Source: Betaproteobacteria bacterium HGW-Betaproteobacteria-22 (GTDB lineage Bacteria > Pseudomonadota > Gammaproteobacteria > Burkholderiales > Methylophilaceae). From it: 64,000 nt of DNA. Shown in pieces: positions 7,261 to 16,807 of this stretch. Location: positions 1 through 64,000 of the forward strand of contig PHCJ01000006.1 of the NCBI GenBank assembly GCA_002842285.1. The letters are read 5' to 3'. The translations under genes were made by a program, and so were the position numbers. The notes beneath the pieces are model-generated. The model was not told the DNA's origin and ran no database searches. It saw only the letters and a list, made by a program, of their open reading frames with translations. Numbering within the stretch: the stretch's first letter is position 1; each line of letters begins with the position of its first letter.

Positions 7261-8433
7261 ATGCAGTTACGTAGCGCTAAAAAATTAAACCTGATATTTA
7301 GCTCAGGTTTGCTAATTTTGACAATCTTCTTTTTTTCAGCATGTCATAAAAAAGAGGATGCAGCTCAAGCGCATGCAGATATGCCAGCGATGCCAGTGAG
7401 TGTGCTCACCATGTCGGCTACCAGCGTGCCCATTAACACAGAGGCCGTCGCACAGACGGAAGGCGCCAAAGAGGTCGAGGTGCGGCCCCGCGTCGGTGGT
7501 ATTTTGTTGAAAAAGCTTTTTGAAGAAGGCGCACCAATAAAAGTTGGACAGGCGATGTTTTTAATTGACCCGGTGCCGTTTCAAAATGCACTTGCAAGTG
7601 CAAAAGCGCAACTTGCACAGCAGAAGGCGCGGGTAGATCAAACGCAGCGTGAGGCGCAGCGGCTACAAAGTTTGCTGGCAACACAGTCGATTAGTCAGCG
7701 TGAGGCAGATAATGCTGCATCTGACTACACATTGGCACGCGCAGCTTTGGCGCAAATGGAAGCCAATGTGCGCGAGGCTGAGTTGAACTTGTCCTACACC
7801 ACGGTCACCGCCCCATTATCAGGCATTGCGGGCCGCTTTGTGTTTTCTGAAGGTGCGTTGGTGAGTGCGAGTACGAGTTTGCTGACCACTATCAGTCAGA
7901 TTTCACCAATTTGGGTGCGCTTTAGTTTGTCGGATTCAGAGTTGGCGCAATTAGGTGGTCGTTTAAGTGAAAAAAATGTACAGAAAATCACGCTTATTTT
8001 GCCAGATGGCAGTGAGTATCAGCACGCTGGCAAGCTTAATTTTGCCGCGAGTCAAATTGATCCGAGCTTAGGCACGCAGCAATTGCGTGCAACCTTCGAT
8101 AACGCCAATCAACAATTGCTGCCAGGCCAGTTTGTGCGGGTTCGCGTTACGACAGGTGTACAAGATGGCGTGTTTTTAGTGCCGCAAACTGCGGTACTTA
8201 CCGGTGATAAAGGTAAATTTGTCTATGTGGTTGAAAAGGCCGAAGGCGATAAAAGCATTGCAGGCGTTCGCACCATTCAAGTCGGAAGCTGGCAAGGAGC
8301 TGACTGGGTGGTGCTAGGTGGGCTTAATGCCGGGGATCAGGTGTTGGTGGATAATCTAATTAAGGTGCGTCCCAATGCGCCCATCGCACCGCATCCTTTG
8401 GGCCACGTGCCTGCATTGCCTAATCAGCAATAG
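7261..8433 (+). CDS. RND efflux periplasmic adaptor (AcrA/MexA family)
   Basis: A 390-residue membrane-fusion lipoprotein linking the inner-membrane pump to the outer-membrane channel. A lipoprotein signal ends in FFSAC (Cys28 as the lipid site). The order is beta-barrel and lipoyl half, coiled-coil hairpin (about residues 105-165, rich in Ala/Gln/Arg), second lipoyl half (LSYTTVTAPLSGIAGR) and a C-terminal membrane-proximal domain. First gene of the operon; 9 bases separate it from the pump gene. Expression is expected to be controlled by the divergent TetR-type regulator, with a MITE-like element in the leader. Confidence 0.93.
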   Translation: MQLRSAKKLNLIFSSGLLILTIFFFSACHKKEDAAQAHADMPAMPVSVLTMSATSVPINTEAVAQTEGAKEVEVRPRVGGILLKKLFEEGAPIKVGQAMFLIDPVPFQNALASAKAQLAQQKARVDQTQREAQRLQSLLATQSISQREADNAASDYTLARAALAQMEANVREAELNLSYTTVTAPLSGIAGRFVFSEGALVSASTSLLTTISQISPIWVRFSLSDSELAQLGGRLSEKNVQKITLILPDGSEYQHAGKLNFAASQIDPSLGTQQLRATFDNANQQLLPGQFVRVRVTTGVQDGVFLVPQTAVLTGDKGKFVYVVEKAEGDKSIAGVRTIQVGSWQGADWVVLGGLNAGDQVLVDNLIKVRPNAPIAPHPLGHVPALPNQQ

Positions 8434-8442
8434 GGGAAGTAA

Positions 8443-11400
8443 ATGACAAAATTCTTTATTACACGTCCCATTTTTGCCTCGGTACTTTCAATTATCATTG
8501 TACTGGCAGGCTTGGCGGCGGCTTTTAAGTTGCCGATTGCGCAATATCCACAAATTGCTCCGCCAACCGTGATGATTACGGCAACTTATCCGGGTGCCAG
8601 TGCCGACACAATCTCAAAAACTGTAGCGGCGCCCATTGAGGAGCAGTTAAGTGGCGTGGAAAACCTGCTTTATTTTAATTCAAGTGCGGACTCCAGTGGC
8701 ACACTCACGATTACTGCGACCTTTGAAATTGGAACAAATATAGATCAGGCAACTTTCAATGTCAGTAATCGCGTTAATATTGCTACCCCAAGATTGCCGG
8801 AAGAGGTGCGTCGCAATGGCTTGATAGTGCAGAAGCGATCTAACGATATTTTACTGGTGGTGATGCTGACTTCAAAAGACAAGGAAAATCATAACCGTTT
8901 GTTTTTAAGTAACTATGCAACGCTGAATATTCTTGATGAATTGAAACGTATCAAAGGCGTTGGGGATGTCCTTATTTTTGGAGGCCAGGATTATTCTATG
9001 CGGATTTGGCTAAGACCCGACCGCATGGCGCAACTGGGAGTCACCACCACTGATATTGCTGCAGCCATTAACGCGCAAAATAATCAGTATGCAGCCGGAC
9101 GCATTGGCCAGGAACCAGCCCCCGCAGAACAGGCCTTGGTCTATACCGTGACCGCTAAGGGGCGTCTGGTTGATCCGGCAGAGTTTGGTAATATTATTAT
9201 TCGGGCAGATGGTCCGCGTGGCGTGCTTTATTTGAAAGATGTTGCACGTGTAGAGCTCGGTGCGCAAAGTTACAACGTGCAGTCAACATTAAATGGTGAG
9301 CCTGGTGTGGCTATGCCGATTTTTCTGCAATCAGGCGCGAATGCGTTGGAAACTGCCAGCGGCATCAAGCTCAAAATGCAAGAGTTAAGCGAGCGCTTTC
9401 CTCAAGGCATGCTTTATACCATTCCTTATGACACGAGTGACTTCGTCAAGGCAACGATTAAAGAGGTATTTAAAACCTTTGCCGAAGCGCTGGTGCTGGT
9501 AGTGCTGGTAGTGTATCTTTTCCTGCAAAGCTGGCGGGCGACGCTGATCCCCATTATTGCTGTGCCTATTTCTCTCATCGGTACTTTCGCGGGGCTTTAT
9601 CTGTTCGGGTTCTCGATTAATCTGCTGACATTGTTTGCGATGATTCTGGCGATTGGTATTGTGGTGGATGATGCGATAGTTGTGCTGGAAAATACCGAGC
9701 GGCTGATGCAGGAGGAAAATCTAAATCCGCTGACCGCAGCGGTGAAGTCGATTAATCAGGTGTCGGCAGCCGTCGTGGCAATTGTACTGGTGTTGTGCGC
9801 GGTATTTGTGCCTGTGGCCTTTTTGGGCGGTATTGCAGGTGAACTTTATCGCCAGTTTGCAGTAACTGTGGCCATTGCTGTAGTCATTTCCGGCGTGGTT
9901 GCATTGACGCTGTCTCCTGCGCTGTGTGCGATGATTTTAAAAAAATCGCATCGGGAAAATAAGTTTTTTAGAATTTTTAACCAAAGCTTTGCAAGACTAA
10001 CGCGTTTTTATATGGGTACCGTTAATTTAACACTGCATCATAGAGTTATCGGCGGTATTGTATTTGCGGCTATCGTGGTTGTGGTGGCGCTGCTCTTTCG
10101 CGTGGTGCCAGGCAGTTTTGTACCCCCAGAAGACCAGGGTTATGTTGTTGCATTGACGGTGATGCCTGACGGTGCCACCTTGAGCCGCACCAGCAAAACC
10201 ACAGAAAATATCCGTGCTGCGATCGCTGAAGATCCGGCGGTTGCCTTTCAGTTCGCAGTCAACGGCTTTGAATTGTTATCAGGTGCTAATAAATCCAATG
10301 CTGCGACCATGTTTGTCAGGCTTAAAGACTGGAAAGAACGGGAAACCTCGGCAGAACAGATTGTAGGTAAATTGTTTGGCATTGGCATGACTCAGCCGGA
10401 TGGATTGGGTTTTGCTGTTAACCCACCTGCCATCAGAGGGCTGGGAGCCGCAGGTGGTTTTGAAGTGTATGTTCAGAGCCAGCGCGATTCAGATCCAATT
10501 AAACTGGCTGAGGTCATGAATCATTTTATTGATGCAATGCGCGCTGAGCCGAAGCTGACCGGGCTTAATTCATTTTTCCGGCCAACGGTTCCGCAGTTGC
10601 TGATAGAGGTGGATGAAGCCAAAGCTATTTCACAAGGGGTTCGTATTGCCGATATTTACGCCACGCTGCAAAGTACTATGGGTTCGTTTTATGTGAATGA
10701 TTTTAACCGTAGTAGCCGGACTTATCGCGTACAGTTGCAGGCGGAACCTGCCTACAGGATGAAGCCGGAAGATTTAGGAAAGGTTTATGTGCGTAGCCAG
10801 CCTACCGTGGCCAACCCGGCAGGTAGTATGATTCCGCTATCTGCGCTGAGTAAGGTGGTGGATATCGTTGGAGCTGAGCAACTGGAGCGCTATAACGGTT
10901 TGCTTTCTGCCAAGGTGTTTGGTAGCGGCGCGGCAGGTGTCAGTTCAGGCGATGCCATTGATCTGGTTGAAAAAATAGCTAAGAACAGTTTGCCGGATGG
11001 CTACCGAATTGCCTGGACAGGGCAGGCTTATCAGGAGAAACGTACCGGGTCAGCTGCGATGTTTGCCTTTGGTTTTGCGATTGTGATGGTGTTCTTGATT
11101 TTGGCTGCACAGTTTGAAACCTGGGCATTACCGCTTGCCGTTATCATGGCGGTGCCATTTGCGCTGGCTGGCGCATTGCTGGCAGTCTTGTTGCGAGGTA
11201 TGCCCAATGATATTTATTTTCAGATTGGCTTAATTACACTCATTGGTTTGGCGGCCAAAAATGCAATTTTGATTGTAGAGTTCGCCAGTCAGAAAATGGA
11301 AGAAGGGATGCCGATTGCTCAGGCTGCGCTAGAGGCGGCGAGAATGCGCTTCAGGCCGATTGTGATGACTTCTATGGCATTTGTGTTAGGCATCGTGCCA

Positions 11401-11601
11401 CTAGTGATTGCGACCGGTGCAGGCGCGGCCGCGCGGCAGTCTATGGGTACAGGCGTATTTGGCGGCATGCTGCTGGCTACTTTTGTGGCGACGATTTTCA
11501 TCCCCATGTTTTTTACCTGGCTGAGTAATGCACATGTCGATAGAAAACACCACGAGTTGCCGGGTGAGATAGTGGATGCTGAGGCTAAGGAAAATCTATG
11601 A
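8443..11601 (+). CDS. RND multidrug efflux pump (AcrB/MexB, HAE1 family)
   Basis: A 1052-residue inner-membrane proton-drug antiporter, full length for HAE1 pumps. Twelve membrane helices are arranged in two repeats, each with a large periplasmic loop. The proton-relay residues are visible: AIGIVVDDAIVVLENTERL in helix 4 (adjacent Asp pair) and LAAKNAILIVEFA in helix 10 (Lys). The opening MTKFFITRPIFASVLSII is characteristic. Substrates are probably hydrophobic drugs or solvents; the exact range cannot be read. The stop overlaps the outer-membrane gene start by four bases. Confidence 0.96.
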   Translation: MTKFFITRPIFASVLSIIIVLAGLAAAFKLPIAQYPQIAPPTVMITATYPGASADTISKTVAAPIEEQLSGVENLLYFNSSADSSGTLTITATFEIGTNIDQATFNVSNRVNIATPRLPEEVRRNGLIVQKRSNDILLVVMLTSKDKENHNRLFLSNYATLNILDELKRIKGVGDVLIFGGQDYSMRIWLRPDRMAQLGVTTTDIAAAINAQNNQYAAGRIGQEPAPAEQALVYTVTAKGRLVDPAEFGNIIIRADGPRGVLYLKDVARVELGAQSYNVQSTLNGEPGVAMPIFLQSGANALETASGIKLKMQELSERFPQGMLYTIPYDTSDFVKATIKEVFKTFAEALVLVVLVVYLFLQSWRATLIPIIAVPISLIGTFAGLYLFGFSINLLTLFAMILAIGIVVDDAIVVLENTERLMQEENLNPLTAAVKSINQVSAAVVAIVLVLCAVFVPVAFLGGIAGELYRQFAVTVAIAVVISGVVALTLSPALCAMILKKSHRENKFFRIFNQSFARLTRFYMGTVNLTLHHRVIGGIVFAAIVVVVALLFRVVPGSFVPPEDQGYVVALTVMPDGATLSRTSKTTENIRAAIAEDPAVAFQFAVNGFELLSGANKSNAATMFVRLKDWKERETSAEQIVGKLFGIGMTQPDGLGFAVNPPAIRGLGAAGGFEVYVQSQRDSDPIKLAEVMNHFIDAMRAEPKLTGLNSFFRPTVPQLLIEVDEAKAISQGVRIADIYATLQSTMGSFYVNDFNRSSRTYRVQLQAEPAYRMKPEDLGKVYVRSQPTVANPAGSMIPLSALSKVVDIVGAEQLERYNGLLSAKVFGSGAAGVSSGDAIDLVEKIAKNSLPDGYRIAWTGQAYQEKRTGSAAMFAFGFAIVMVFLILAAQFETWALPLAVIMAVPFALAGALLAVLLRGMPNDIYFQIGLITLIGLAAKNAILIVEFASQKMEEGMPIAQAALEAARMRFRPIVMTSMAFVLGIVPLVIATGAGAAARQSMGTGVFGGMLLATFVATIFIPMFFTWLSNAHVDRKHHELPGEIVDAEAKENL

Positions 11602-13052
11602 TTAACAATAAACTGAGCCATCATAAGCCGTGTATTGTAAAACCAGTTTTACTTGCGGTGTCCGTCGCCATGCTTTTGTCTGGATGTCAGTCAATTTGGC
11701 CTGATTATTTACGCCCCAAGGTTGCTATACCAGAGCATTATGTGGATGAGGGCGTTACAGCTAATGCCAATGCGAAGATTGCAAGCGACTGGTGGAAACT
11801 GTATCAGGATGAGGTGTTGAACTCGCTGGTTGAGCAGGCGTTGATTCAGAATAAGGATATTCAATTAGCTGTTGCACGCATTGAAGAAGCCGACGCTAAA
11901 ATGCGTGAGGTGGGTGCTTTTCTGCTGCCGCAGATTGACCTGAATGCAGGTGCCCAGCGCACAAGGGTTACGGAGGCGGGTCCATTTCCGATTTTTTCCG
12001 GCAACCCAAGAAGCAATTATACCATTGGATTGAACACCACTTTTGAACTGGACTTTTGGGGTAAGTTGTCGCGCGCTAAAGAAGCAGCCAAGGCACAGGC
12101 GCTATCCAGCCGCTATGCAAAAGACACGGTGCGTTTAACTCTGGCAGGATTAATTGCAACCAACTATTTCAATTTGCGTGGCTTAGAAGCGCAGCTCGAA
12201 ATCACCCGGCTCGATCTCAAAAGTCGTGATGAAAGTCTGGCGCTGACCAGGCGGCGCTTGGAAGGCGGCGTAGCTTCTGCACTGGATGTGCACCAGGCAG
12301 AAGTGGCGCTTGCAACACTGCAGGCCCAATTGGCCGAGCTGGAAAGGCTGAAATCATTAAGCATCAATCAGTTGTCTGTATTAACCGGTGATTTGTCATT
12401 GGCTGCCAAAGGGCTTGACGCTTCAAAGAGACTGACAGATTTGCCCATTCCCCCCACGCCGCCTGCCGGTCTACCATCTCAATTGCTGGAGTCGCGCCCT
12501 GATGTGCAGCAGACTGAGCAGCAGATGGTAGCGGCAAATGCAAATATTGCCGTAGCAAAGGCTGCCTTGTATCCGACCATATCACTCACTGCCAATTTGG
12601 GCGGAGAAAGTGTCGAACTGCGTGATGTGCTGAAGTCAGCGGCGCGTATCTGGACTGGGGGTCTGTCTTTGCATCTGCCGATTTTTGATTCAGGCAAGTT
12701 GAATGCCAAGTTGGATCAGGCAAGTGCTCAGCAAAAACAAGTGCTCGCTAACTATGAAGGGGCTGTACAAAATGCCTTTAAGGAAGTGAATGATGCCTTG
12801 GTGAATTTGCGGCAGCAGGCTGTGCGTGAAAGAGCCTTGTTATTAGCGCAGGCCTCTGCACAAAGTATGTTAACCGTATCGGAAACGCGTTATCAGTCTG
12901 GTTATTCAGCTTACCTGGAAGTGCTGGATGCGCAGCGCACCTGGCATGAGTCTAGCATGGCTTTTGTGCAGGCACGTCAGGCCAGGTTGGCGGCGAGCGT
13001 TGACTTGTTCAAAGTGTTAGGTGGCGGTTGGAAGGCTGAGGCTCTTCGGTAA
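11598..13052 (+). CDS. RND outer-membrane channel lipoprotein (OprM/NodT family)
   Basis: A 484-residue TolC-type channel with a lipoprotein signal ending LLSGC (Cys about residue 30). Two repeated long-helix regions form the periplasmic tunnel; each outer membrane efflux repeat is about 190 residues. Typical words include FELDFWGKLSRAKEAA, GGVASALDVHQAE, LLESRPDVQQTEQQM and RYQSGYSAYLEVLDAQR. Its ATGA overlap with the pump gene shows coupling, so the three genes make one complete tripartite pump. A hairpin at the end of the gene may terminate the operon. Confidence 0.93.
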   Translation: MINNKLSHHKPCIVKPVLLAVSVAMLLSGCQSIWPDYLRPKVAIPEHYVDEGVTANANAKIASDWWKLYQDEVLNSLVEQALIQNKDIQLAVARIEEADAKMREVGAFLLPQIDLNAGAQRTRVTEAGPFPIFSGNPRSNYTIGLNTTFELDFWGKLSRAKEAAKAQALSSRYAKDTVRLTLAGLIATNYFNLRGLEAQLEITRLDLKSRDESLALTRRRLEGGVASALDVHQAEVALATLQAQLAELERLKSLSINQLSVLTGDLSLAAKGLDASKRLTDLPIPPTPPAGLPSQLLESRPDVQQTEQQMVAANANIAVAKAALYPTISLTANLGGESVELRDVLKSAARIWTGGLSLHLPIFDSGKLNAKLDQASAQQKQVLANYEGAVQNAFKEVNDALVNLRQQAVRERALLLAQASAQSMLTVSETRYQSGYSAYLEVLDAQRTWHESSMAFVQARQARLAASVDLFKVLGGGWKAEALR

Positions 13053-13068
13053 AGAGACGTCTCAGTTT
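13036..13068. terminator. Two-part hairpin at the convergent 3' ends
   Basis: CTGAG (13036-13040) pairs with CTCAG (13061-13065), and CTCTT (13042-13046) with AAGAG (13052-13056), enclosing the stop codon of the outer-membrane gene. Only three T follow, so termination may be weak. It lies exactly between two convergent genes. Confidence 0.45.
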
Positions 13069-13073
13069 GGACT

Positions 13074-14816
13074 TCAACTCGGCAGGGACGATAACGCATG
13101 AATCTGCTGGTGTCGTTCTATGTCTGTCGTGAATGTTACCCTGACCCAGTTACCATGACGTTCATGTGATTTTGTGAAGCGCAATAAAAGATCCTCACCA
13201 AGAATGTTCACTTTAAAAATATCATTCTTGTTATATTGCAGCTTGGGAATGATTAGCGATTCTTGATGTGATAAAGACTGCTCCCTAGGTAAATACAAGC
13301 AGATGAAGTTAGTCGGGTCGCTACCAAAGCTACTATTCATGAAGCTACTGGTATCCCCGAAGTCGGTATTGGCAAAATAAGGATCGTTGTGATTGCTAAA
13401 CTGGCCGGCGCTAAATGCGAGTTTAGGTGTTTTCAGGCTTACGTTTTCAGCGGGCGCGTAAAAAGCGATGTTGCTTAATAATTCCACACCTATATGTAAT
13501 TCGTTACCCAAAACCGGCTTAATTGATCGAATCATACCAAGTTTGGTGTTGTTTTTCTGGTCTTTGGCAGAAATACCCACCAGCATGCCAAGGCTGACTT
13601 CATTCGCGTGCTTGTTGACGTTAATGCCCATGCCTTTGCTGGATTCATCAACGATAGTAGCATGTTCAACGCTCAAATCCATGTAGATGATATTAGGTTC
13701 TCCCCTGTTGATGGTATGCGAAGCTAATCGCTCATCCAGTGATTTTTCACCTTGATATTGTCTTCCCTCACGCTGGGTTCTTATGTTTTCATATTGTTTA
13801 ATTTGGTCGCATACTTCTTTGAATCCAAAAGTTGTTGAAACAGCTTTTTCTGTTTTAGATCTGTCCTCAGACCGGCGTTGACGTTTGTAATCTACACGTG
13901 ACCACTCAGCGTGTAGCAGTTCGAAGGTTTCGAGTGCATCTTTGTGTGTAATGAGTTCTTTCATTAGTGGCTGCTTGGGCGAGATATTAAATTCAATGAG
14001 AGAAATGCTCAGTTCAATTTTTGAGTTGACGCTGTCAAAGTTCCAGTAGCGGAAAGTATCTTCCAGTTTAAGGTTTCTGATACGCTTGGCGGGCTTGTTG
14101 CTGGCCGTGTCCACATAAAATAAATGCTGGCGCTCGTCGTAAGTTTTATCAATACTGATTTTTGACGTCCACGCAGTGAGCAACTTACTGGCCAGTTCGA
14201 TTTGCTGGCATTTAAGGCTCAGGTTTTCCAAAGTGCCTAGCATGCATGCATATACGTATGCATGAGATAACGATACTGGATCCTGATCTGAATATGATTG
14301 AATTTTAGCGTTCAGCAGAGCCTGTTTTTCAGCGAGTCTATACAGTTGTGATAGCTGCAACCAAACGTTTGCGGGTGCGCTCTGATAGTTGTAATAACGC
14401 CATTTGATCATTTGTGTTGCATTTCTGAAAGCGCGTGCCAGAAAAAGCTGGATATATTCCTGGTATTGATCAAAATAGAAATCTATCAGTGTGTAATAAG
14501 TTAGAAATAACTGACGATGATAAAAGCAGATGGCTTCAGAAATACGCTCTTCCAGTTCAGCATTGATGTTTTCTACATTCACAAAATGTGTAGTGAGTCT
14601 TTCGACAATATTGTGTGATTTTTCATCAACCGAAAATAGTGCCTTGAGATGCACTTCTTCTGAAAATACATTCTTTTTAAATTCATCACTTAGCTTCTTG
14701 GTGGTGACTTCAATAATGGATATATCATCCATGTGTTCGAAACCATTAAGCCAGCTAAGCGATATTTTGGATTTTGGCGTAGTGGAATGTTTAAATAGTT
14801 TTTGTAGTAATTCCAT
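13074..14816 (-). CDS. Uncharacterised protein with a possible C-terminal PilZ-like region
   Basis: A 580-residue, mostly alpha-helical cytoplasmic-looking protein without signal peptide or membrane helices. Around residues 385-400 is VDESSKGMGI, which fits the D/N-x-S-x-x-G half of the PilZ cyclic-di-GMP motif, followed by beta-rich sequence (LVGISA, LGMIRSIKP, LHIGVELLS). The RxxxR half is not clear, so ligand binding is doubtful. The first ~330 residues resemble nothing I recognise. It stands alone, convergent with the efflux operon and divergent from gltX. The ~250-base gap to gltX must hold both promoters; no clear boxes were found. Confidence 0.75.
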   Translation of the reverse strand: MELLQKLFKHSTTPKSKISLSWLNGFEHMDDISIIEVTTKKLSDEFKKNVFSEEVHLKALFSVDEKSHNIVERLTTHFVNVENINAELEERISEAICFYHRQLFLTYYTLIDFYFDQYQEYIQLFLARAFRNATQMIKWRYYNYQSAPANVWLQLSQLYRLAEKQALLNAKIQSYSDQDPVSLSHAYVYACMLGTLENLSLKCQQIELASKLLTAWTSKISIDKTYDERQHLFYVDTASNKPAKRIRNLKLEDTFRYWNFDSVNSKIELSISLIEFNISPKQPLMKELITHKDALETFELLHAEWSRVDYKRQRRSEDRSKTEKAVSTTFGFKEVCDQIKQYENIRTQREGRQYQGEKSLDERLASHTINRGEPNIIYMDLSVEHATIVDESSKGMGINVNKHANEVSLGMLVGISAKDQKNNTKLGMIRSIKPVLGNELHIGVELLSNIAFYAPAENVSLKTPKLAFSAGQFSNHNDPYFANTDFGDTSSFMNSSFGSDPTNFICLYLPREQSLSHQESLIIPKLQYNKNDIFKVNILGEDLLLRFTKSHERHGNWVRVTFTTDIERHQQIHALSSLPS

Positions 14817-15068
14817 ATTTTTTTGATGCGTATTAATATTGAGTTAAATAGACAGACGCAAATAATATGCCAACACATCAGAGATGCGTAATAACCATTA
14901 AACTATGCAGTGTATGGCTGTGTTAGGGAATCGCTCATTCGGGTGAATAACAAGGCTTTTAAAGTGGGTTGTTGATAAGTGCAGGTATATTACAGTTTAA
15001 TTCTATAGCCTGGCTAAGCGTCATGTTAAAATAGATCGATTAAAAATAATGCTAGAAATTTGACAGAT

Positions 15069-16463
15069 ATGACGGTTCGCACACGATTTGCCCCGAGTCC
15101 AACGGGGTTTTTACATATTGGCGGGGCACGTACCGCTTTATTTTCCTGGGCGTATGCTAAAAAGCACAAAGGCAGCTTTATTTTGCGTGTGGAAGATACA
15201 GATGTCGCGCGTAGCACCCCAGAGGCGGTACAGGCGATTTTGGATGGCATGCACTGGCTTGGACTGGATTATGACGAAGGGCCGTTTTATCAGATGCAAC
15301 GGATGCCGCGTTATAAAGAAGTGCTACAGAAAATGCTGGATGAGGGTACGGCGTATTATTGTTATGCAGGTAAGGAAGAACTCGATGCGATGCGTGAAAG
15401 TCAGCTGCAGCAGGGTTTGAAGCCGCGCTATGATGGCCGCTGGCGTCCGGAGGAAGGTAAGGTATTACCTGCGCCTGCGCAAAATGCAGCACCAGTTATT
15501 CGCTTTAAAAACCCTAAGGAAGGTGAAGTGGTCTGGGATGACCTGGTAAAAGGCCAGATTCGTATCGCCAATCAGGAGCTGGATGACTTGATTATTGCGC
15601 GTGCTGATGGAACGCCGACCTATAATTTCTGTGTTGTGGTAGATGATAATGATATGGGAATTACGCAAGTGATTCGAGGGGATGATCATGTCAATAACAC
15701 ACCGCGCCAAATTAACATGCTCAAGGCCTTGGGAGCCACCATACCTCAGTATGCCCATCTGTCAATGATATTGGGTGATGATGGTCAGAAGCTTTCAAAA
15801 CGCCATGGTGCGGTGAGTGTGATGCAGTATGATGAAGATGGTTACCTGCCGGAAGCTGTGCTTAATTATCTGGCGCGCTTGGGCTGGAGTCATGGCGATG
15901 ATGAAATCTTTAGTATGCAGCAGTTCTGTGAATGGTTTGACCTAGACCATATCACGCCTTCTGCCGCGCAATTTAATACTGAAAAGCTCAAGTGGCTGAA
16001 CGCACATTATATCAAGCTTGCCAGTAATGAGCGTTTGGTGGAAGATGTAACCAAACGTCTTGCGATAAGACAAGTTTCCGTATCCGCTTCGCCTAAGCTA
16101 TCGAAAGTGATTGCTTTGTATAAAGAGCGCGTGCACACGCTCAATGAGTTGGCTGAAAGTATTGTTTATTTCTACAAAAAGCCAGAAATAGATGCTGCAA
16201 CAGCAGAAAAGCATCTTAATGTGGAGATTAAACCCGCAATCGAGAATCTGCTTGCGTGCCTGGAGCAGGTGGAATGGACCGCGGAGGCGATACACCATGC
16301 GTTAAGCGAAGTGGTTGCGGCCTTTGCGTTGAAGTTCCCTAAAATTGCCATGCCGCTTCGTGTTATGCTCACGGGCACAGCACAGTCGCCAAGTATTGAT
16401 CAGGTGATGTGTTTGTTAGGTCGTGATGAGGTGCTGGCACGCATTAAGGCAGTGCAATTGTAA
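15069..16463 (+). CDS. gltX: Glutamyl-tRNA synthetase
   Basis: Class I aminoacyl-tRNA synthetase charging tRNA-Glu, about 464 residues. The HIGH-type motif is PTGFLHIGGARTALFSW near the N terminus, and the KMSKS-type motif is GQKLSKRHG. The catalytic Rossmann fold is followed by an all-helical anticodon-binding domain. I prefer the ATG at 15069; a TTG three codons earlier is possible, and neither has a strong ribosome-binding site. The coding sequence is intact. The next gene, hfq, is 104 bases on. Confidence 0.96.
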   Translation: MTVRTRFAPSPTGFLHIGGARTALFSWAYAKKHKGSFILRVEDTDVARSTPEAVQAILDGMHWLGLDYDEGPFYQMQRMPRYKEVLQKMLDEGTAYYCYAGKEELDAMRESQLQQGLKPRYDGRWRPEEGKVLPAPAQNAAPVIRFKNPKEGEVVWDDLVKGQIRIANQELDDLIIARADGTPTYNFCVVVDDNDMGITQVIRGDDHVNNTPRQINMLKALGATIPQYAHLSMILGDDGQKLSKRHGAVSVMQYDEDGYLPEAVLNYLARLGWSHGDDEIFSMQQFCEWFDLDHITPSAAQFNTEKLKWLNAHYIKLASNERLVEDVTKRLAIRQVSVSASPKLSKVIALYKERVHTLNELAESIVYFYKKPEIDAATAEKHLNVEIKPAIENLLACLEQVEWTAEAIHHALSEVVAAFALKFPKIAMPLRVMLTGTAQSPSIDQVMCLLGRDEVLARIKAVQL

Positions 16464-16567
16464 TTTTATGAAAAAACAGAACGAATTGGATTGTTCTTAA
16501 TCATAACCAGAGTATTATCAGCAATGCGCCGTAAAATTTTATTTAACTCCAAACAATAGGAGACGTC

Positions 16568-16804
16568 ATGACTCACAAAGGGCAAATGTTACAAGACCCA
16601 TTTCTTAATGCGCTACGTAAAGAACACGTGGCGGTATCTATTTATCTGGTCAATGGTATTAAATTGCAAGGTCAGGTTGATTCGTTTGATCAATACGTGA
16701 TTTTGCTTAAAAACACAGTGACGCAAATGGTATATAAGCATGCTATTTCCACGATTGTGCCGGCGCGTGCTATTAGCATCGGCTTGTCAGAAGGCGATGA
16801 ATAA
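16568..16804 (+). CDS. hfq: RNA chaperone Hfq
   Basis: A 78-residue Sm-like protein that forms a hexamer and pairs small RNAs with mRNAs. Sm1 motif: [25 protein letters not shown]; Sm2: [13 protein letters not shown] (the YKHA box). The C-terminal tail is very short, as in many betaproteobacteria. A good ribosome-binding site (AGGAG) precedes the ATG. It is followed after three bases by hflX, the widespread hfq-hflX-hflK-hflC order. Confidence 0.97.
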   Translation: MTHKGQMLQDPFLNALRKEHVAVSIYLVNGIKLQGQVDSFDQYVILLKNTVTQMVYKHAISTIVPARAISIGLSEGDE

Positions 16805-16807
16805 GCA

